Positions 34,867 to 44,060 of a stretch of DNA of 64,000 nt are shown here, one piece after another. This DNA comes from Planctomycetota bacterium (GTDB taxonomy: Bacteria; Planctomycetota; UBA1135; GCA-002686595). Every line of letters starts with the position of its first letter. Position 1 is the first letter of the stretch. The position numbers were made by a program, and so were the translations under genes. The stretch is taken from NCBI GenBank assembly GCA_020638835.1, contig JACKHV010000003.1:62001-126000 (forward strand), written 5' to 3'. The notes under the pieces were generated by a model. That model did not search any database. It was not told where the DNA came from and worked only from the letters and a program-made list of their open reading frames with translations.

Positions 34867-36255
34867 ATGAAGACCATCATCGAACCCTTCCGCATCAAGA
34901 GCGTCGAACCGATCCGCATGACGGAGCGACCCGAGCGGGAGCGGCTGCTCGCCGCGGCGCACTGGAACCTGTTCGGACTGCGTGCGGAGGACGTGATCAT
35001 CGACCTCCTGACCGACAGCGGTACGGGCGCGATGAGCAGCGAGCAGTGGGCTGCGATCATGCGCGGCGACGAGTCGTACGCGGGTGCGAAGAGCTTCGGG
35101 CGCTTCGAGGAGGCGGCCCAGCGGCGCACCGGCTTCGAGCACGTCATCCCGACGCACCAGGGGCGCGCGGCGGAGCACTTGCTGTTCGCGGTCTACGGCG
35201 GCGCGGGCAAGCGCGTGCTGAACAACACGCACTTCGACACGACGCGCGCGAACTGCGAGGCCAGCGGGGCGCGGGCCGTCGACCTGCCCGGACCGGCGGG
35301 TGAGGACACGACCTCCGACGCGCCCTTCAAGGGCGACATCGACCTCGTTGCGCTCGAGCGCGAGCTCGCTGAGCACGGCGACGCCGTCAGCCTGGTGATG
35401 GTCACGATCACGAACAACGCGGGCGGGGGGCAGCCCGTCAGCCTCGCGTGCTTGCGCAAGGTGCGCGAGCTGTGCGACCGCTACGGGAAGCCGTTCTTCC
35501 TCGACGCGTGCCGCTTCGCCGAGAACGCGTACCTCGTGCAACAGCGCGAAACCGGCTGTTCGGGCCGTTCCGTGGCCGAGATCGCGCGCGAGGCCTTCGA
35601 CCTCGCCGACGGCTGCACGGTCAGCGCGAAGAAGGACGGCATGGCGAACATCGGCGGCTTCCTCGCCTGTCGCGACGCGGACCTCGCCGCGCGCCTGCGC
35701 CAGATGCTGGTCGTCACCGAGGGCTTCCCGACCTACGGCGGCCTCGCCGGCCGCGACCTCGAGGCGATCGCGCAAGGGCTCGATGAAGTCGTGCGCGAGG
35801 ACTACCAGGAGTACCGCCACGCGTCGATCCGCTACGTCGTCGACCGCCTGCACGCCGCCGGGGTTCCGGTGCTGCGTCCCGCCGGCGGCCACGCGATCTT
35901 CCTCGACGCCGCGCGCTTCCTGCCGCAGATCCCGTGGAACGAGTACCCGGGCCAGGCGCTCGCCGCCGAGCTGTACCTCGCCGGCGGCATCCGCTCCTGT
36001 GAGATCGGCAGTCTGATGCTCGGACGCGTGGATCCGGATTCCGGAAACGAGCTGCCGGCGCACCACGAACTCGTGCGCCTCGCGATCCCGCGGCGGACCT
36101 ACACCCAGAGCCACATGGACTACCTGATCGAAGTCGTTCTCGACGTCCACGCGCGCAAGGAAGCGCTGCGCGGCGTCGGAATCGTGTGGCAACCGGCCGT
36201 CCTCCGGCACTTCTCGGCCCACTTCGAACCGCTCGCGAAGACCGCCGCGGTATGA
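34867..36255 (+). CDS. tnaA: tryptophanase (tryptophan indole-lyase)
   Basis: This protein has 462 residues, close to the family norm of about 470. It is a PLP-dependent beta-eliminating lyase: the PLP lysine lies in SAKKDGMANIGGF (Lys255-Lys256), and HQGRAAEHLLFA and DACRFAENAY are typical. Two positions separate tryptophanase from tyrosine phenol-lyase. Ile380 in GIRSCEIGS stands where the lyase for tyrosine has an arginine, and His448 in VLRHFSAHF stands where it has phenylalanine. Both favour tryptophanase, which cleaves tryptophan to indole, pyruvate and ammonia. No tryptophan permease is adjacent. The next gene starts 88 nt downstream and may respond to the same condition. Confidence 0.88.
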   Translation: MKTIIEPFRIKSVEPIRMTERPERERLLAAAHWNLFGLRAEDVIIDLLTDSGTGAMSSEQWAAIMRGDESYAGAKSFGRFEEAAQRRTGFEHVIPTHQGRAAEHLLFAVYGGAGKRVLNNTHFDTTRANCEASGARAVDLPGPAGEDTTSDAPFKGDIDLVALERELAEHGDAVSLVMVTITNNAGGGQPVSLACLRKVRELCDRYGKPFFLDACRFAENAYLVQQRETGCSGRSVAEIAREAFDLADGCTVSAKKDGMANIGGFLACRDADLAARLRQMLVVTEGFPTYGGLAGRDLEAIAQGLDEVVREDYQEYRHASIRYVVDRLHAAGVPVLRPAGGHAIFLDAARFLPQIPWNEYPGQALAAELYLAGGIRSCEIGSLMLGRVDPDSGNELPAHHELVRLAIPRRTYTQSHMDYLIEVVLDVHARKEALRGVGIVWQPAVLRHFSAHFEPLAKTAAV

Positions 36256-36343
36256 GCCTTGCGGTGCGCCCGTCCGCCGCGCGCCCTATCATGTTGCAGC
36301 CCTTCGCGGCTCTCCCCCCCGACTCGACACGAACGAACGCAAG

Positions 36344-39300
36344 ATGACCATCCGTAGCGACGCGTCCCCGGCCTCCGACCCGCAGGGCGCCCAAGTCCTC
36401 GGCCTCGACGGCTTCAACTGGGCCGACCTGCACCGGGCCGAACGGCTCGCCGACCTGCACGCCGCCTTCCTCGACTCGCTGCGCTCGCACGACGCCGAGC
36501 TGGCCGAGCGCTGGGCCGCGCACAGTGCCGGGTCCGCCGACCTCGACGAGGAGGCCGAGTCGCGCCTGATGATCGACGTCGCGCGGCACGTCTCGCGCTT
36601 CATCGGCGAGCTGTTCCGCATTCGTCCCGCGCAGGAATCGGCGCGCGAGGAGATCGAGCGCCGCAGCCAGATCTACCGCATCACCAAGCCTTTCCTGAAG
36701 CAGTACAAGGGCCGCGCGAAGACCGAAGGCGTCGTCGCGAGAGAGGTGCGCGCGCAGGCGCAAGCGCTGCTCGACGCGCTGCCGGGCATCCCCGGCGTCG
36801 AGGAGAACGAGGAAGAGCGCTTCGCGGGTCGCGTGTTGCTGCTGCTCGAGCGCGACAAGACCGAGACCGCGCACGCCGGCACGGACCTGACCGTCGAGGC
36901 GGCGCTGGAGTTGCTCGGGCTGGACCTCAAGCTGCGCGAGGAGTCGAACGACCCCGCCGTGCGCGGGTGGCACTCGCTGCGCCAGCTCGAGAAGATGGAC
37001 TTCGCCGAGGGCCTGGTCGAGACCGAGCGTCCCGACGCGTCGAACCCCGACGCGATCGTCGGACCGGAATCGACGCGCCGCCGCCGCGACGGCTTCAAGC
37101 TGACCGACAACCGCGCGACGGTGCAGGAAGTGCTCGACCAGGTCGACCAGTGCCTGTTCTGCCACGCGACGGGCAAGGACTCCTGCCACAAGGGCCTCTT
37201 CGAGAAGAAGACGAACGAGGTCAAGAAGAACCCGCTCGGCATCCCGCTCGAGGGTTGCCCGCTCGACGAACGCATCTCCGAGATGCACGAGCTCTACGGC
37301 GACGGCGATCCGCTCGCCGCGCTCGCGATGGTGATGGTGGACAACCCGATGTGCCCCGGCACCGGCCACCGGATCTGCAACGACTGCATGAAGTCGTGCA
37401 TCTACCAGAAGCAGGAACCGGTCAACATCCCGCAGATCGAGACGCGCGTGCTGACCGACAGCTTGGACCTGCCGTACGGGCCCGAGCTGTTCCTGCTGCT
37501 GACGCGCTGGAACCCGCTCAACGTGCGGCGTCCGTACGCGCTGCCGTACAACGGCGTGAACGTGCTCGTCGTCGGCATGGGGCCCGCGGGCTACACGCTG
37601 GCGCACTACCTGTCGCAGGAAGGCTTCGGCGTCGTCGGCATGGACGGCTTGAAGGTCGAGCCGCTGCCCAAGGACTGGACCGGTCGCATCGGCGCCGGCG
37701 GAGGGCTCGGCGAAGGCGAGTCGTTGCCGCGCATGCTGTCGCAGCACGGCGAGCTGACGAGTGAGCTGGACGAGCGCGTGCTGCTCGGCTTCGGCGGCGT
37801 CAGCGAGTACGGCATCACGGTGCGCTGGGACAAGAACTTCCTCAGCCTGCCGTACCTCTCGCTGCAGCGACGCGAGCACTTCGAGCTGTTCGGCGGCGTG
37901 CGCTTCGGCGGCACGATGGACATCGAAGGCGCGTGGGACGCGGGCTTCGACCACATCGCGATCGCGACCGGCGCGGGCAAGCCCACCGTCGTGCGCATGA
38001 AGAACAACCTGTCGCGCGGCATCCGCAAGGCGTCGGACTTCCTGATGGCGCTGCAGCTGACCGGCGCGTTCAAGAAGGACGTGCTGGCGAACCTGCAGCT
38101 GCGCCTGCCGGCGATCGTGATCGGCGGCGGCCTGACCGGCATCGACACCGCGACGGAAGCGCTCGCGTACTACCCGGTGCAGGTCGAGAAGATGGCCGGG
38201 CGCTACGACGTGCTCTGCCAGGAGTTCGGCGAAGAGACGGTGCGACGCTTCTTCTCCGACGAAGAGGTCGAGGTCCTCGACGAGATGGTCGGGCACGGTC
38301 GCGAGGTCGCGGCCGAGCGCGAACGCGCGGCGCGCGCGGGCGAGCAACCGCACTTCGCGCCGCTCGTCCAAGGCTGGGGAGGCGTGAAGCTCGTCTACCG
38401 CAAGAACATGGAAGACGCGCCGGCCTACCGCCTCAACCACGAAGAGATCATCAAGGCCTTCGAGGAAGGCATCGTCTTCGTCGAGAAGCAGTCGCCGGTC
38501 GAGGCCGTGCTGGACAAGCACGGCGCCGTCGAGGCGATGGTCTTCGAGCGCCAGACGCTGAACGACGAAGGCAAGTGGCGCGGCACGGGCGAACTCGTGC
38601 GCATGCCCGCGCGCTCGGTGCTCGTGGCGGCGGGCACCAGCCCGAACATCACCTACGAGCGCGAGCGTCCCGGAACGCTCGAACTCGACGAGTGGGACTG
38701 GTTCTTCAAGGTCGGTCGACGCGACGAAGGCGGTTTCGAGGCGCTGAAGGGCGGCAAGGACGACCAGGGCGCCGGCTTCTACACGAGCTACGAGCGCGAC
38801 GGCCGCACCGTCTCGGTCTACGGCGACAACCACCCGACCTACGCGGGCAACGTCGTGAAGGCGATGGCGTCGGCGCGCGACGGATACCCGGCGGTCGTCG
38901 CCGGCTTCGCGGACCGGCTCGCGAACCTCGAGGCCGGCAGCGCGGCGCTGCAGCAGCGCAAGCAGGCCTGGACGAAGTTCCTCGGCGGCCTCTCGTACGA
39001 CTTCTCGGCGCGCGTCCACGAAGTGAACCGCCTGACGCCGACGATCACCGAGGTCGTCGTGCACGCACCCGCCGCGGCGCGCAACTTCGAGCCCGGCCAG
39101 TTCTATCGCCTGCAGAACTTCGAGAGCAACGCGCGCGTGATCGACGGCACGAAGCTGACGCTCGAAGGCATCGCGCTGACCGGCGCGTGGAAGGACGACA
39201 AGCGCGGCCTCTTGGGCATGATCGTGCTCGAGATGGGCGTCTCGTCGCGCCTCTGCGCGCTGCTCGAGCCGGGCGAACCCGTCGTCGTGATGGGCCCGAC

Positions 39301-39997
39301 CGGCGCGCCGACGGAGATTCCACAGGGCGAGAAGGTGATCCTCTGCGGCGGCGGCCTCGGCAACGCCGTGCTGTTCTCGATCGGCAAGGCGCTGCGCGCG
39401 GCCGGCAACGAAGTGGTCTACTTCGCGGCCTTCAAGCGCGGCGAGGACCTCTTCAAGCGCGAGGAGATCGAAGCCGCGGCCGACGTGATCGTCTGGTCGA
39501 CCGACTCAGGCGAGGAAGTCGAGACGACGCGCAGCCGTCCCTACGACCGACACTTCCGCGGCAACGTCGTCCAGGCGATGGAGGCGTACGCGACGGGGGA
39601 GTTCGGCGACACGCGCATCGCGCTGAACGAGTGCAGCCGCCTGATCTGCATCGGCTCCGACCGCATGATGAACGCGGTCCGCGAGTCGCGCTTCGGCGTG
39701 TTGCAACCGCACCTGAAGCCCGGCCACGTCGCGATCGGCTCGATCAACTCGCCGATGCAGTGCATGATGAAGGAGATCTGCGCGCAGTGCCTCTGCAAGC
39801 AGGTCGACCCCGTCACCGGTGAGGAAGCGAAGCCCGTCTTCTCCTGCTTCAACCAGGACCAGGAACTGGACCGCGTCGACTTCCCGAACCTCAACCAACG
39901 CCTGCGACAGAACACCGTGCAGGAGAAGCTCGCGAACCTCTGGTTGGACCACCTGATCCACGCGGACGAGAAGCTCGACCTGTGGACGGTGCTCTGA
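36344..39997 (+). CDS. NfnB-NfnA-like fused flavoprotein (GltD-like plus PyrK-like modules)
   Basis: This protein has 1217 residues. A helical N-terminal domain (1-255) of unknown type leads into a GltD-like iron-sulphur segment with cysteines at 270, 273, 281, 305, 337, 345, 348 and 352. The GltD-like flavoprotein follows: FAD motif VVGMGPAGYTLA near 409-420 and NAD(P) motif IVIGGGLTGID near 588. From about residue 880 a ferredoxin-reductase/PyrK-like module appears, with FAD-binding QFYRLQNF, the nucleotide motif CGGGLGNAVLFS near 1003 and a 2Fe-2S cysteine set (1140, 1146, 1149, 1168). Nfn/sulfide dehydrogenase carries these on two subunits; here they are one chain. NADPH-ferredoxin transhydrogenation is inferred. 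Confidence 0.75.
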   Translation: MTIRSDASPASDPQGAQVLGLDGFNWADLHRAERLADLHAAFLDSLRSHDAELAERWAAHSAGSADLDEEAESRLMIDVARHVSRFIGELFRIRPAQESAREEIERRSQIYRITKPFLKQYKGRAKTEGVVAREVRAQAQALLDALPGIPGVEENEEERFAGRVLLLLERDKTETAHAGTDLTVEAALELLGLDLKLREESNDPAVRGWHSLRQLEKMDFAEGLVETERPDASNPDAIVGPESTRRRRDGFKLTDNRATVQEVLDQVDQCLFCHATGKDSCHKGLFEKKTNEVKKNPLGIPLEGCPLDERISEMHELYGDGDPLAALAMVMVDNPMCPGTGHRICNDCMKSCIYQKQEPVNIPQIETRVLTDSLDLPYGPELFLLLTRWNPLNVRRPYALPYNGVNVLVVGMGPAGYTLAHYLSQEGFGVVGMDGLKVEPLPKDWTGRIGAGGGLGEGESLPRMLSQHGELTSELDERVLLGFGGVSEYGITVRWDKNFLSLPYLSLQRREHFELFGGVRFGGTMDIEGAWDAGFDHIAIATGAGKPTVVRMKNNLSRGIRKASDFLMALQLTGAFKKDVLANLQLRLPAIVIGGGLTGIDTATEALAYYPVQVEKMAGRYDVLCQEFGEETVRRFFSDEEVEVLDEMVGHGREVAAERERAARAGEQPHFAPLVQGWGGVKLVYRKNMEDAPAYRLNHEEIIKAFEEGIVFVEKQSPVEAVLDKHGAVEAMVFERQTLNDEGKWRGTGELVRMPARSVLVAAGTSPNITYERERPGTLELDEWDWFFKVGRRDEGGFEALKGGKDDQGAGFYTSYERDGRTVSVYGDNHPTYAGNVVKAMASARDGYPAVVAGFADRLANLEAGSAALQQRKQAWTKFLGGLSYDFSARVHEVNRLTPTITEVVVHAPAAARNFEPGQFYRLQNFESNARVIDGTKLTLEGIALTGAWKDDKRGLLGMIVLEMGVSSRLCALLEPGEPVVVMGPTGAPTEIPQGEKVILCGGGLGNAVLFSIGKALRAAGNEVVYFAAFKRGEDLFKREEIEAAADVIVWSTDSGEEVETTRSRPYDRHFRGNVVQAMEAYATGEFGDTRIALNECSRLICIGSDRMMNAVRESRFGVLQPHLKPGHVAIGSINSPMQCMMKEICAQCLCKQVDPVTGEEAKPVFSCFNQDQELDRVDFPNLNQRLRQNTVQEKLANLWLDHLIHADEKLDLWTVL

Positions 39998-40010
39998 CCG
40001 GCGCGCCCGC

Positions 40011-41900
40011 ATGACCGATACGCGACCCGACCAGCCTTCGACCGACGCGCCTTCGGACTTCGTTCCGGAGGAGGGCTTCTACCGTGGCCTGGTGGAAGAA
40101 GGGGCCGACGTGCTCGTGCTCGTCGAGCGCTCGGGCGCGATGCTGTGGGTCAACGAGTCGGCGGCGTACACCTTCGCCATGACGCGGGGGGCGTGCGTCG
40201 GCTCGAGCTTCGTGCAGCTCGCGCACCCCGAGGACCGCGAGCGCACGCAGAAAGCGCTCTTGCGCTGGTTCGAGGCGGAGCCGGACCGTCCGGCGCCCTT
40301 CGAGAACCGCATCGTCAACGCTGAGGGCCGCGTCTTCGCGCTGCGCTGGAACATCCGCCGCCACCGCAGCGAGGCCGGCGAGTGGTTGATCTGCAACGGG
40401 CACGACATCACGCAGCAGAAGCGCTACGAGCGCGCGTTGCTCGAGAGCGAAGCGCGCCACCGCGCTCTGCTCTCCGGCGTGCTGGATCCGCTGATCATCA
40501 TCGACGCCGTCGGCTTGATCCAGTCCGTCAGCGACTCGGTGCTCCCGGTCTTCGGCTACGATCCCGCCGAGCTGATCGGTCGCAACGTGCGCGTCCTGAT
40601 GCCCTCGCCGCACTACGAGCAGCACGACTCCTACCTCGCGAACTACACGGCGACGGGAGAGACGCACATCCTGAACCGCACGCGCGAGTTCAAGGTGGTC
40701 CGCAAGGGCGGCGAACTGATCGACTGCGAACTCTCCGTCTCGCGCGTCGACATTCCCGGCCAAGGAGAACCGCTGTTCATCGGTTCCCTGCGTGAAGTGA
40801 CGCAACGCCGCGAGGCGGAGCGCGCGCTCCTGCAGCGCGAGATGGTCTTCCGCGCGATCTTCGACCAGGAGTTCCAGTTCGTCGGACTGTGTTCGCCCGA
40901 CGGTACCTTGCTGGAAGCAAATCGCGCGGCGCTGGACGCGATCGGCGCACACCGCGAGGACGTCGTCGACAGGCCCTTCTGGGAGACGCCCTGGTGGGAG
41001 TTCTCCGAGGAGACGCGCGACCGCCTGCGCGACGGCGTGCGCCGCGCGGGCCGCGGCGAGTTCGTCCGCTTCCAGTTCCAGTTCATCAACGCGAGCGGGT
41101 CGATCCGCACCCTCGACTTCTCGCTCAAGCCCGTCGTCGACGACCGCGGCAACGTGACGATGCTGATCCCCGAAGGTCGCGACGTGACGGACCTCGAGAA
41201 GGCACGCCGGTCCGAGACGCAGATGCTGAAGGCGCTCGCCGAACTCGGCGAGTCGGCCGCCGTGCTCGCCCACGAGGTCAAGAACCCGATCACCGCCGTC
41301 AACCTCGCGCTGCGCGCCGTCGCGGATCAGCTCGGCGAGGACTCGAAGGCCGTGCTCGAGGACCTGGTGAGCCGGATGCAGACGCTCGAGCGCACGCTGC
41401 GCTCCACGCTGAGCTTCGCCAAGCCGCTGCAGCTCGAACTGCAGACCGTCGGCAGCATCGAGCTCCTGACCGACGTCCTGGCCAAGCTGCGCGTCGAGTT
41501 CGTGCGGGCCGGCGTCGTCGTCGACTTTCGCCCCGACATCGAAGACCTTCAGCTCTCCGTGGACGTCGGGAAGCTCAGCGAGGTCTTCGACAACCTCCTG
41601 CGCAACGCCATGCAGGCGACCGGGCAGGGGGGCCGGATCACGGTCGGGTGTTTGCGGCGCAAGCCGGGCTGGGCCCGCTTCACGATCGAGGACGACGGCC
41701 CCGGGATCCCCGAACACCTGCGCGCGAACCTGTTCAAGCCCTTCGTCTCGGGCCGCTCCGGCGGAACGGGCTTGGGATTGCCGATCTGTCGGCGCATCAT
41801 CGAGGAACACGGCGGGTCGATCGACGCGACCGAAAGTGAACTGGGAGGAGCCTGCTTCAAGGTACGACTCCCCTTGCGAGAGACCGGAGACAAGCAGTGA
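40011..41900 (+). CDS. FixL-like PAS-domain histidine kinase with haem-pocket residues
   Basis: This soluble protein has 629 residues. It has three PAS domains (about 24-138, 147-268, 278-395), then HisKA with His421 in AVLAHEVKNPITAV and HATPase_c (DDGPGIPEHL, GGTGLGLPI). The second PAS follows FixL closely: FGYDPAELIGRNVRVLMPSP, then QHDSYLANY and HILNRTREFKV. Aligned to Bradyrhizobium FixL, the haem-ligating His200 corresponds to His205, His214 to His219 and the gating Arg220 to Arg225; Arg206 is Asn211 here. It is therefore a candidate oxygen sensor. It starts 13 nt after the Nfn-like gene and overlaps its regulator gene (GTGA). Confidence 0.85.
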   Translation: MTDTRPDQPSTDAPSDFVPEEGFYRGLVEEGADVLVLVERSGAMLWVNESAAYTFAMTRGACVGSSFVQLAHPEDRERTQKALLRWFEAEPDRPAPFENRIVNAEGRVFALRWNIRRHRSEAGEWLICNGHDITQQKRYERALLESEARHRALLSGVLDPLIIIDAVGLIQSVSDSVLPVFGYDPAELIGRNVRVLMPSPHYEQHDSYLANYTATGETHILNRTREFKVVRKGGELIDCELSVSRVDIPGQGEPLFIGSLREVTQRREAERALLQREMVFRAIFDQEFQFVGLCSPDGTLLEANRAALDAIGAHREDVVDRPFWETPWWEFSEETRDRLRDGVRRAGRGEFVRFQFQFINASGSIRTLDFSLKPVVDDRGNVTMLIPEGRDVTDLEKARRSETQMLKALAELGESAAVLAHEVKNPITAVNLALRAVADQLGEDSKAVLEDLVSRMQTLERTLRSTLSFAKPLQLELQTVGSIELLTDVLAKLRVEFVRAGVVVDFRPDIEDLQLSVDVGKLSEVFDNLLRNAMQATGQGGRITVGCLRRKPGWARFTIEDDGPGIPEHLRANLFKPFVSGRSGGTGLGLPICRRIIEEHGGSIDATESELGGACFKVRLPLRETGDKQ

Positions 41901-42562
41901 GTGCCCCGCAACCCGTCATCAAAGTCTATCTGGTCGACGACCAGGCCATGATCCGCGCCGCGTTCAAGAGCCTGCTCAGTCAGAACGAGCGCTTCCAGGT
42001 GCTCGGCGACCACGGCGACCCGCGCGTCGCCATCGAGGAGATCCTCGAGCTGCATCCGGACATCGTGTTGATGGACATCACCATGCCGGGCCTATCCGGG
42101 ATCGACGCGGTGGCCCACCTGCGCAAGCAGGGCTCGAAGGCGAAGATCGTGATGCTGACGCACCACGAGGGGGAGAGCTTCGTCGAGCAGGCGCTGAAGG
42201 CGGGCGCCGACGGATACCTGTCGAAGGACTCGGACCCGGCCGAGTTGGTGTTGGCGCTCGAAGCGGTCGCGCGGGGAAACCCCTTCTTGTCGCCGAAGGT
42301 CTCCGCCGCGCTCGTCGCGCGCACGCGTGACACCGCGACCGGCGAACCCGTGCCGCGAAGTCGACTCGACTCGCTGACGCCTCGTGAACGCGAAGTGTTC
42401 CAGCTGCTGGCGCTCGGTCACAGCAACAAGGAAGTCGCGCGCGACCTGGGGATGAGCCTCGGTACGGCCAAGAAGCACCGCGAGAACCTGCAGCGCAAGC
42501 TGGACTGCCACTCCGCGGCCGAGCTCGCGCGCTTCGCGATCCGCGAGGGCCTGCTCGAGTAG
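41897..42562 (+). CDS. FixJ/NarL-type response regulator
   Basis: This protein has 221 residues. The receiver domain is intact: Asp14-Asp15, phospho-acceptor Asp60 (IVLMDITMPG), Thr88 and Lys110. A LuxR-type helix-turn-helix fills the C-terminus (LTPREREVFQLLALGHSNKEVARDLGMSLGTAKKHRENLQRKL). The GTG start overlaps the stop codon of the FixL-like kinase, so the pair is a cognate two-component system. By position it should control the cbb3 operon and perhaps the UspA genes. A shared upstream element is described in the findings. A TAGGCT -10 candidate coincides with its stop codon. Confidence 0.93.
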   Translation: MSAPQPVIKVYLVDDQAMIRAAFKSLLSQNERFQVLGDHGDPRVAIEEILELHPDIVLMDITMPGLSGIDAVAHLRKQGSKAKIVMLTHHEGESFVEQALKAGADGYLSKDSDPAELVLALEAVARGNPFLSPKVSAALVARTRDTATGEPVPRSRLDSLTPREREVFQLLALGHSNKEVARDLGMSLGTAKKHRENLQRKLDCHSAAELARFAIREGLLE

Positions 42563-42639
42563 GCTGCGCCGGACGTAAGGCGGACGTACGCGAGGTACGA
42601 GTGACTCGCCCTGAAACACCGCTGCAGATCCCGCGGGGG

Positions 42640-42659
42640 CTACGCATTACTGCCCAGGG
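42640..42659 (+). promoter_or_regulatory. candidate activator site CTACGCA-N6-CCCAGGG
   Basis: The element is centred about 43 nt before the predicted transcription start of the degenerate regulator gene. CCCAGGG lies in an odd palindrome (TGCCCAGGGCA, 42651-42661). The same bipartite word occurs at 57969-57988. Confidence 0.4.
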
Positions 42660-42680
42660 CAAAGTGTCGCACCTCCTGGC

Positions 42681-42686
42681 GATACT
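42681..42686 (+). promoter_or_regulatory. candidate -10 element GATACT
   Basis: GATACT ends 5 nt before the GTG at 42692 (8 nt before a second GTG). No good -35 hexamer is present; the CTACGCA/CCCAGGG element covers that position, which fits an activator-dependent promoter. Confidence 0.35.
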
Positions 42687-42691
42687 CGCTG

Positions 42692-43387
42692 GTGGTGATC
42701 GAGCGAGCAGAAGAAGACGAGCCGGGCGTAGGGCAGCTCAGGATTCACCTGTTGGTGGACCAGGCGATGGTCGCGCACGGTTACCGCGACCTCTTGAGTC
42801 GCCGGCGTGAGCACGTCGTCAGCGGCGCGTCCCGCAGCCCCGAGGGTTGTCTGGCGTCCGCTCCGCTCGAGAACGCCGACGTCGTCATCTTCGACCTGCG
42901 CGAATCGGAACACGCCGGCCTTGCCTGGGTGGCGGAACTCAAGAGGCGGCTACCGAATGTGCACGTCCTGATGCTGAGGGAGTTCCTGAGTTCCGACTAC
43001 GTCAGCACCGCGCTCGCCGCGGGTGTGGACGGCGCGCTGCTCCGCACCGAAGACGTCACGGAGCTGTTCCTCGCGCTCGACGCGCTGCGCCGCGGCCAGA
43101 CCTTCCTGTCGCGCCGACTCGGCCTGCCGACGTCGACGCTCGACACGGGCTCGACCGAGCGCGAGCAGCGCTGCGCTCGCGAGGTGCAGGCGCTGACCGA
43201 CTTCGAGCGACGCGTCTTCGAGGAACTCGCGCTGGGGCGGCGCGGGCCGGAGATCGCCGCGCTGATGGACCTGGACCTGCGCCAGGCCGACGAGCTCGAG
43301 CGCAGCCTGCGCGAGCGGCTCGACTGCAGCAGCACCGCCGAGCTGACACGTCTCGCGATCCGCACGGGCATCCTGCCGCGCGATTGA
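42692..43387 (+). CDS. degenerate NarL/FixJ-type response regulator
   Basis: This protein has 231 residues. It aligns end to end with the regulator encoded just upstream, but the phosphorylation machinery is eroded. Of the acidic pair only Asp23 remains (HLLVDQ in place of YLVDDQ), the Thr is replaced by Arg96 and the Lys by Arg118; Asp68 is kept. The LuxR-type helix-turn-helix is recognisable (LTDFERRVFEELALG, LDLRQADELERSLRERLDCSSTAELTRLAIRTGIL) yet diverged in the recognition helix. It is probably a phosphorylation-independent or heterodimerising regulator rather than a pseudogene, since the frame is intact. The start is GTG at 42692 or 42695. Confidence 0.75.
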   Translation: MVIERAEEDEPGVGQLRIHLLVDQAMVAHGYRDLLSRRREHVVSGASRSPEGCLASAPLENADVVIFDLRESEHAGLAWVAELKRRLPNVHVLMLREFLSSDYVSTALAAGVDGALLRTEDVTELFLALDALRRGQTFLSRRLGLPTSTLDTGSTEREQRCAREVQALTDFERRVFEELALGRRGPEIAALMDLDLRQADELERSLRERLDCSSTAELTRLAIRTGILPRD

Positions 43388-43426
43388 GGCGTTCGGTGCG
43401 GGGCGAGCTCCGCCGGCACGAAAGAA

Positions 43427-43449
43427 CGCGGCGGCTCGAGGCCGCCGCG
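43427..43449. terminator. terminator between convergent regulator and CBS genes
   Basis: CGCGGCGGC (43427-43435) pairs perfectly with GCCGCCGCG (43441-43449) across a 5-nt loop. On the minus strand it is followed by TTCTTT, so it best serves the CBS operon. Confidence 0.65.
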
Positions 43450-43476
43450 CTGCTCTTGGGCCCAGGATCGCGCCCG

Positions 43477-44058
43477 TCAGTCTCCGCCGACCGCCTTGCG
43501 CAAGCGGTCGCGCAGCGAGTCAAGCTCGTCGACGAAGGACTTGCGCACGAACCAGTTCGCGAAGGCCAGGCGGTGTCCGATCTCTTCGAGCCGGTGCTCC
43601 GTTCCTTCGCGCAGGTGTTCGTAGCGCGCGGCGGCCGTCGAGTGCCGATACCGTTGACGCGCCTCGGTGCCCAGGTCGTGTAGCTCGGCCGCGAGCAGTT
43701 GCAGGATGTCGTCGAGGGAGACGAGCGACACTGGCCTGTCGTTCTCCAACACCGGCACGCGCCGCACGCCGCGCGTCTTCATGCGCCCGACGATCGTCTC
43801 CAGGCGGTCTTCGGCGCTGACGGCGACGAGGTCGGTGGTCATCACGTCGGACACCGACATGGTGTGGTAGTCGCAGGTACGACCGACGACGCGCAACGCG
43901 AGGTCACGGTCCGTCAGCATGCCCGCCGCTTTGCCGTCCGCGTCGACGCACACGAGGCAGCCGACGGCCTCCCGGCCCATCAAGTGCGCCGCTTCCTCGA
44001 CGGGCGCGTCGACGGAGATCAGGACCGCGTCGCGCGTGAGTCTGGTCTCGATGGGCAT
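43477..44058 (-). CDS. two-CBS-domain protein with helical tail
   Basis: This protein has 193 residues. It carries a tandem CBS (Bateman) module: first repeat AAHLMGREAVGCLVCVDADGKAAGMLTDRDLALRVVG and second VGRMKTRGVRRVPVLENDRPVSLVSLDDILQLLA. The C-terminal 60 residues form a charged amphipathic helix (RHSTAAARYEHLREGTEHRLEEIGHRL, then SFVDELDSLRDRLRKAVGG). CBS pairs bind adenosine nucleotides and sense energy charge. A GGGAGT ribosome site lies 5 nt before the ATG. It follows the other CBS gene by 2 nt, so they are one operon, divergent from the cbb3 operon. Confidence 0.85.
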   Translation of the reverse strand: MPIETRLTRDAVLISVDAPVEEAAHLMGREAVGCLVCVDADGKAAGMLTDRDLALRVVGRTCDYHTMSVSDVMTTDLVAVSAEDRLETIVGRMKTRGVRRVPVLENDRPVSLVSLDDILQLLAAELHDLGTEARQRYRHSTAAARYEHLREGTEHRLEEIGHRLAFANWFVRKSFVDELDSLRDRLRKAVGGD

Positions 44059-44060
44059 GG

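Noticed and set aside
34867..36255. Tyrosine phenol-lyase as the identity of the PLP lyase
   Set aside because: Ile380 replaces the arginine and His448 replaces the phenylalanine expected for that enzyme; both match tryptophanase.
35714..39064. An 1116-codon open frame opposite the tryptophanase and Nfn-like genes
   Set aside because: Its translation is a low-complexity shadow, while the plus strand carries complete catalytic and cysteine motifs.
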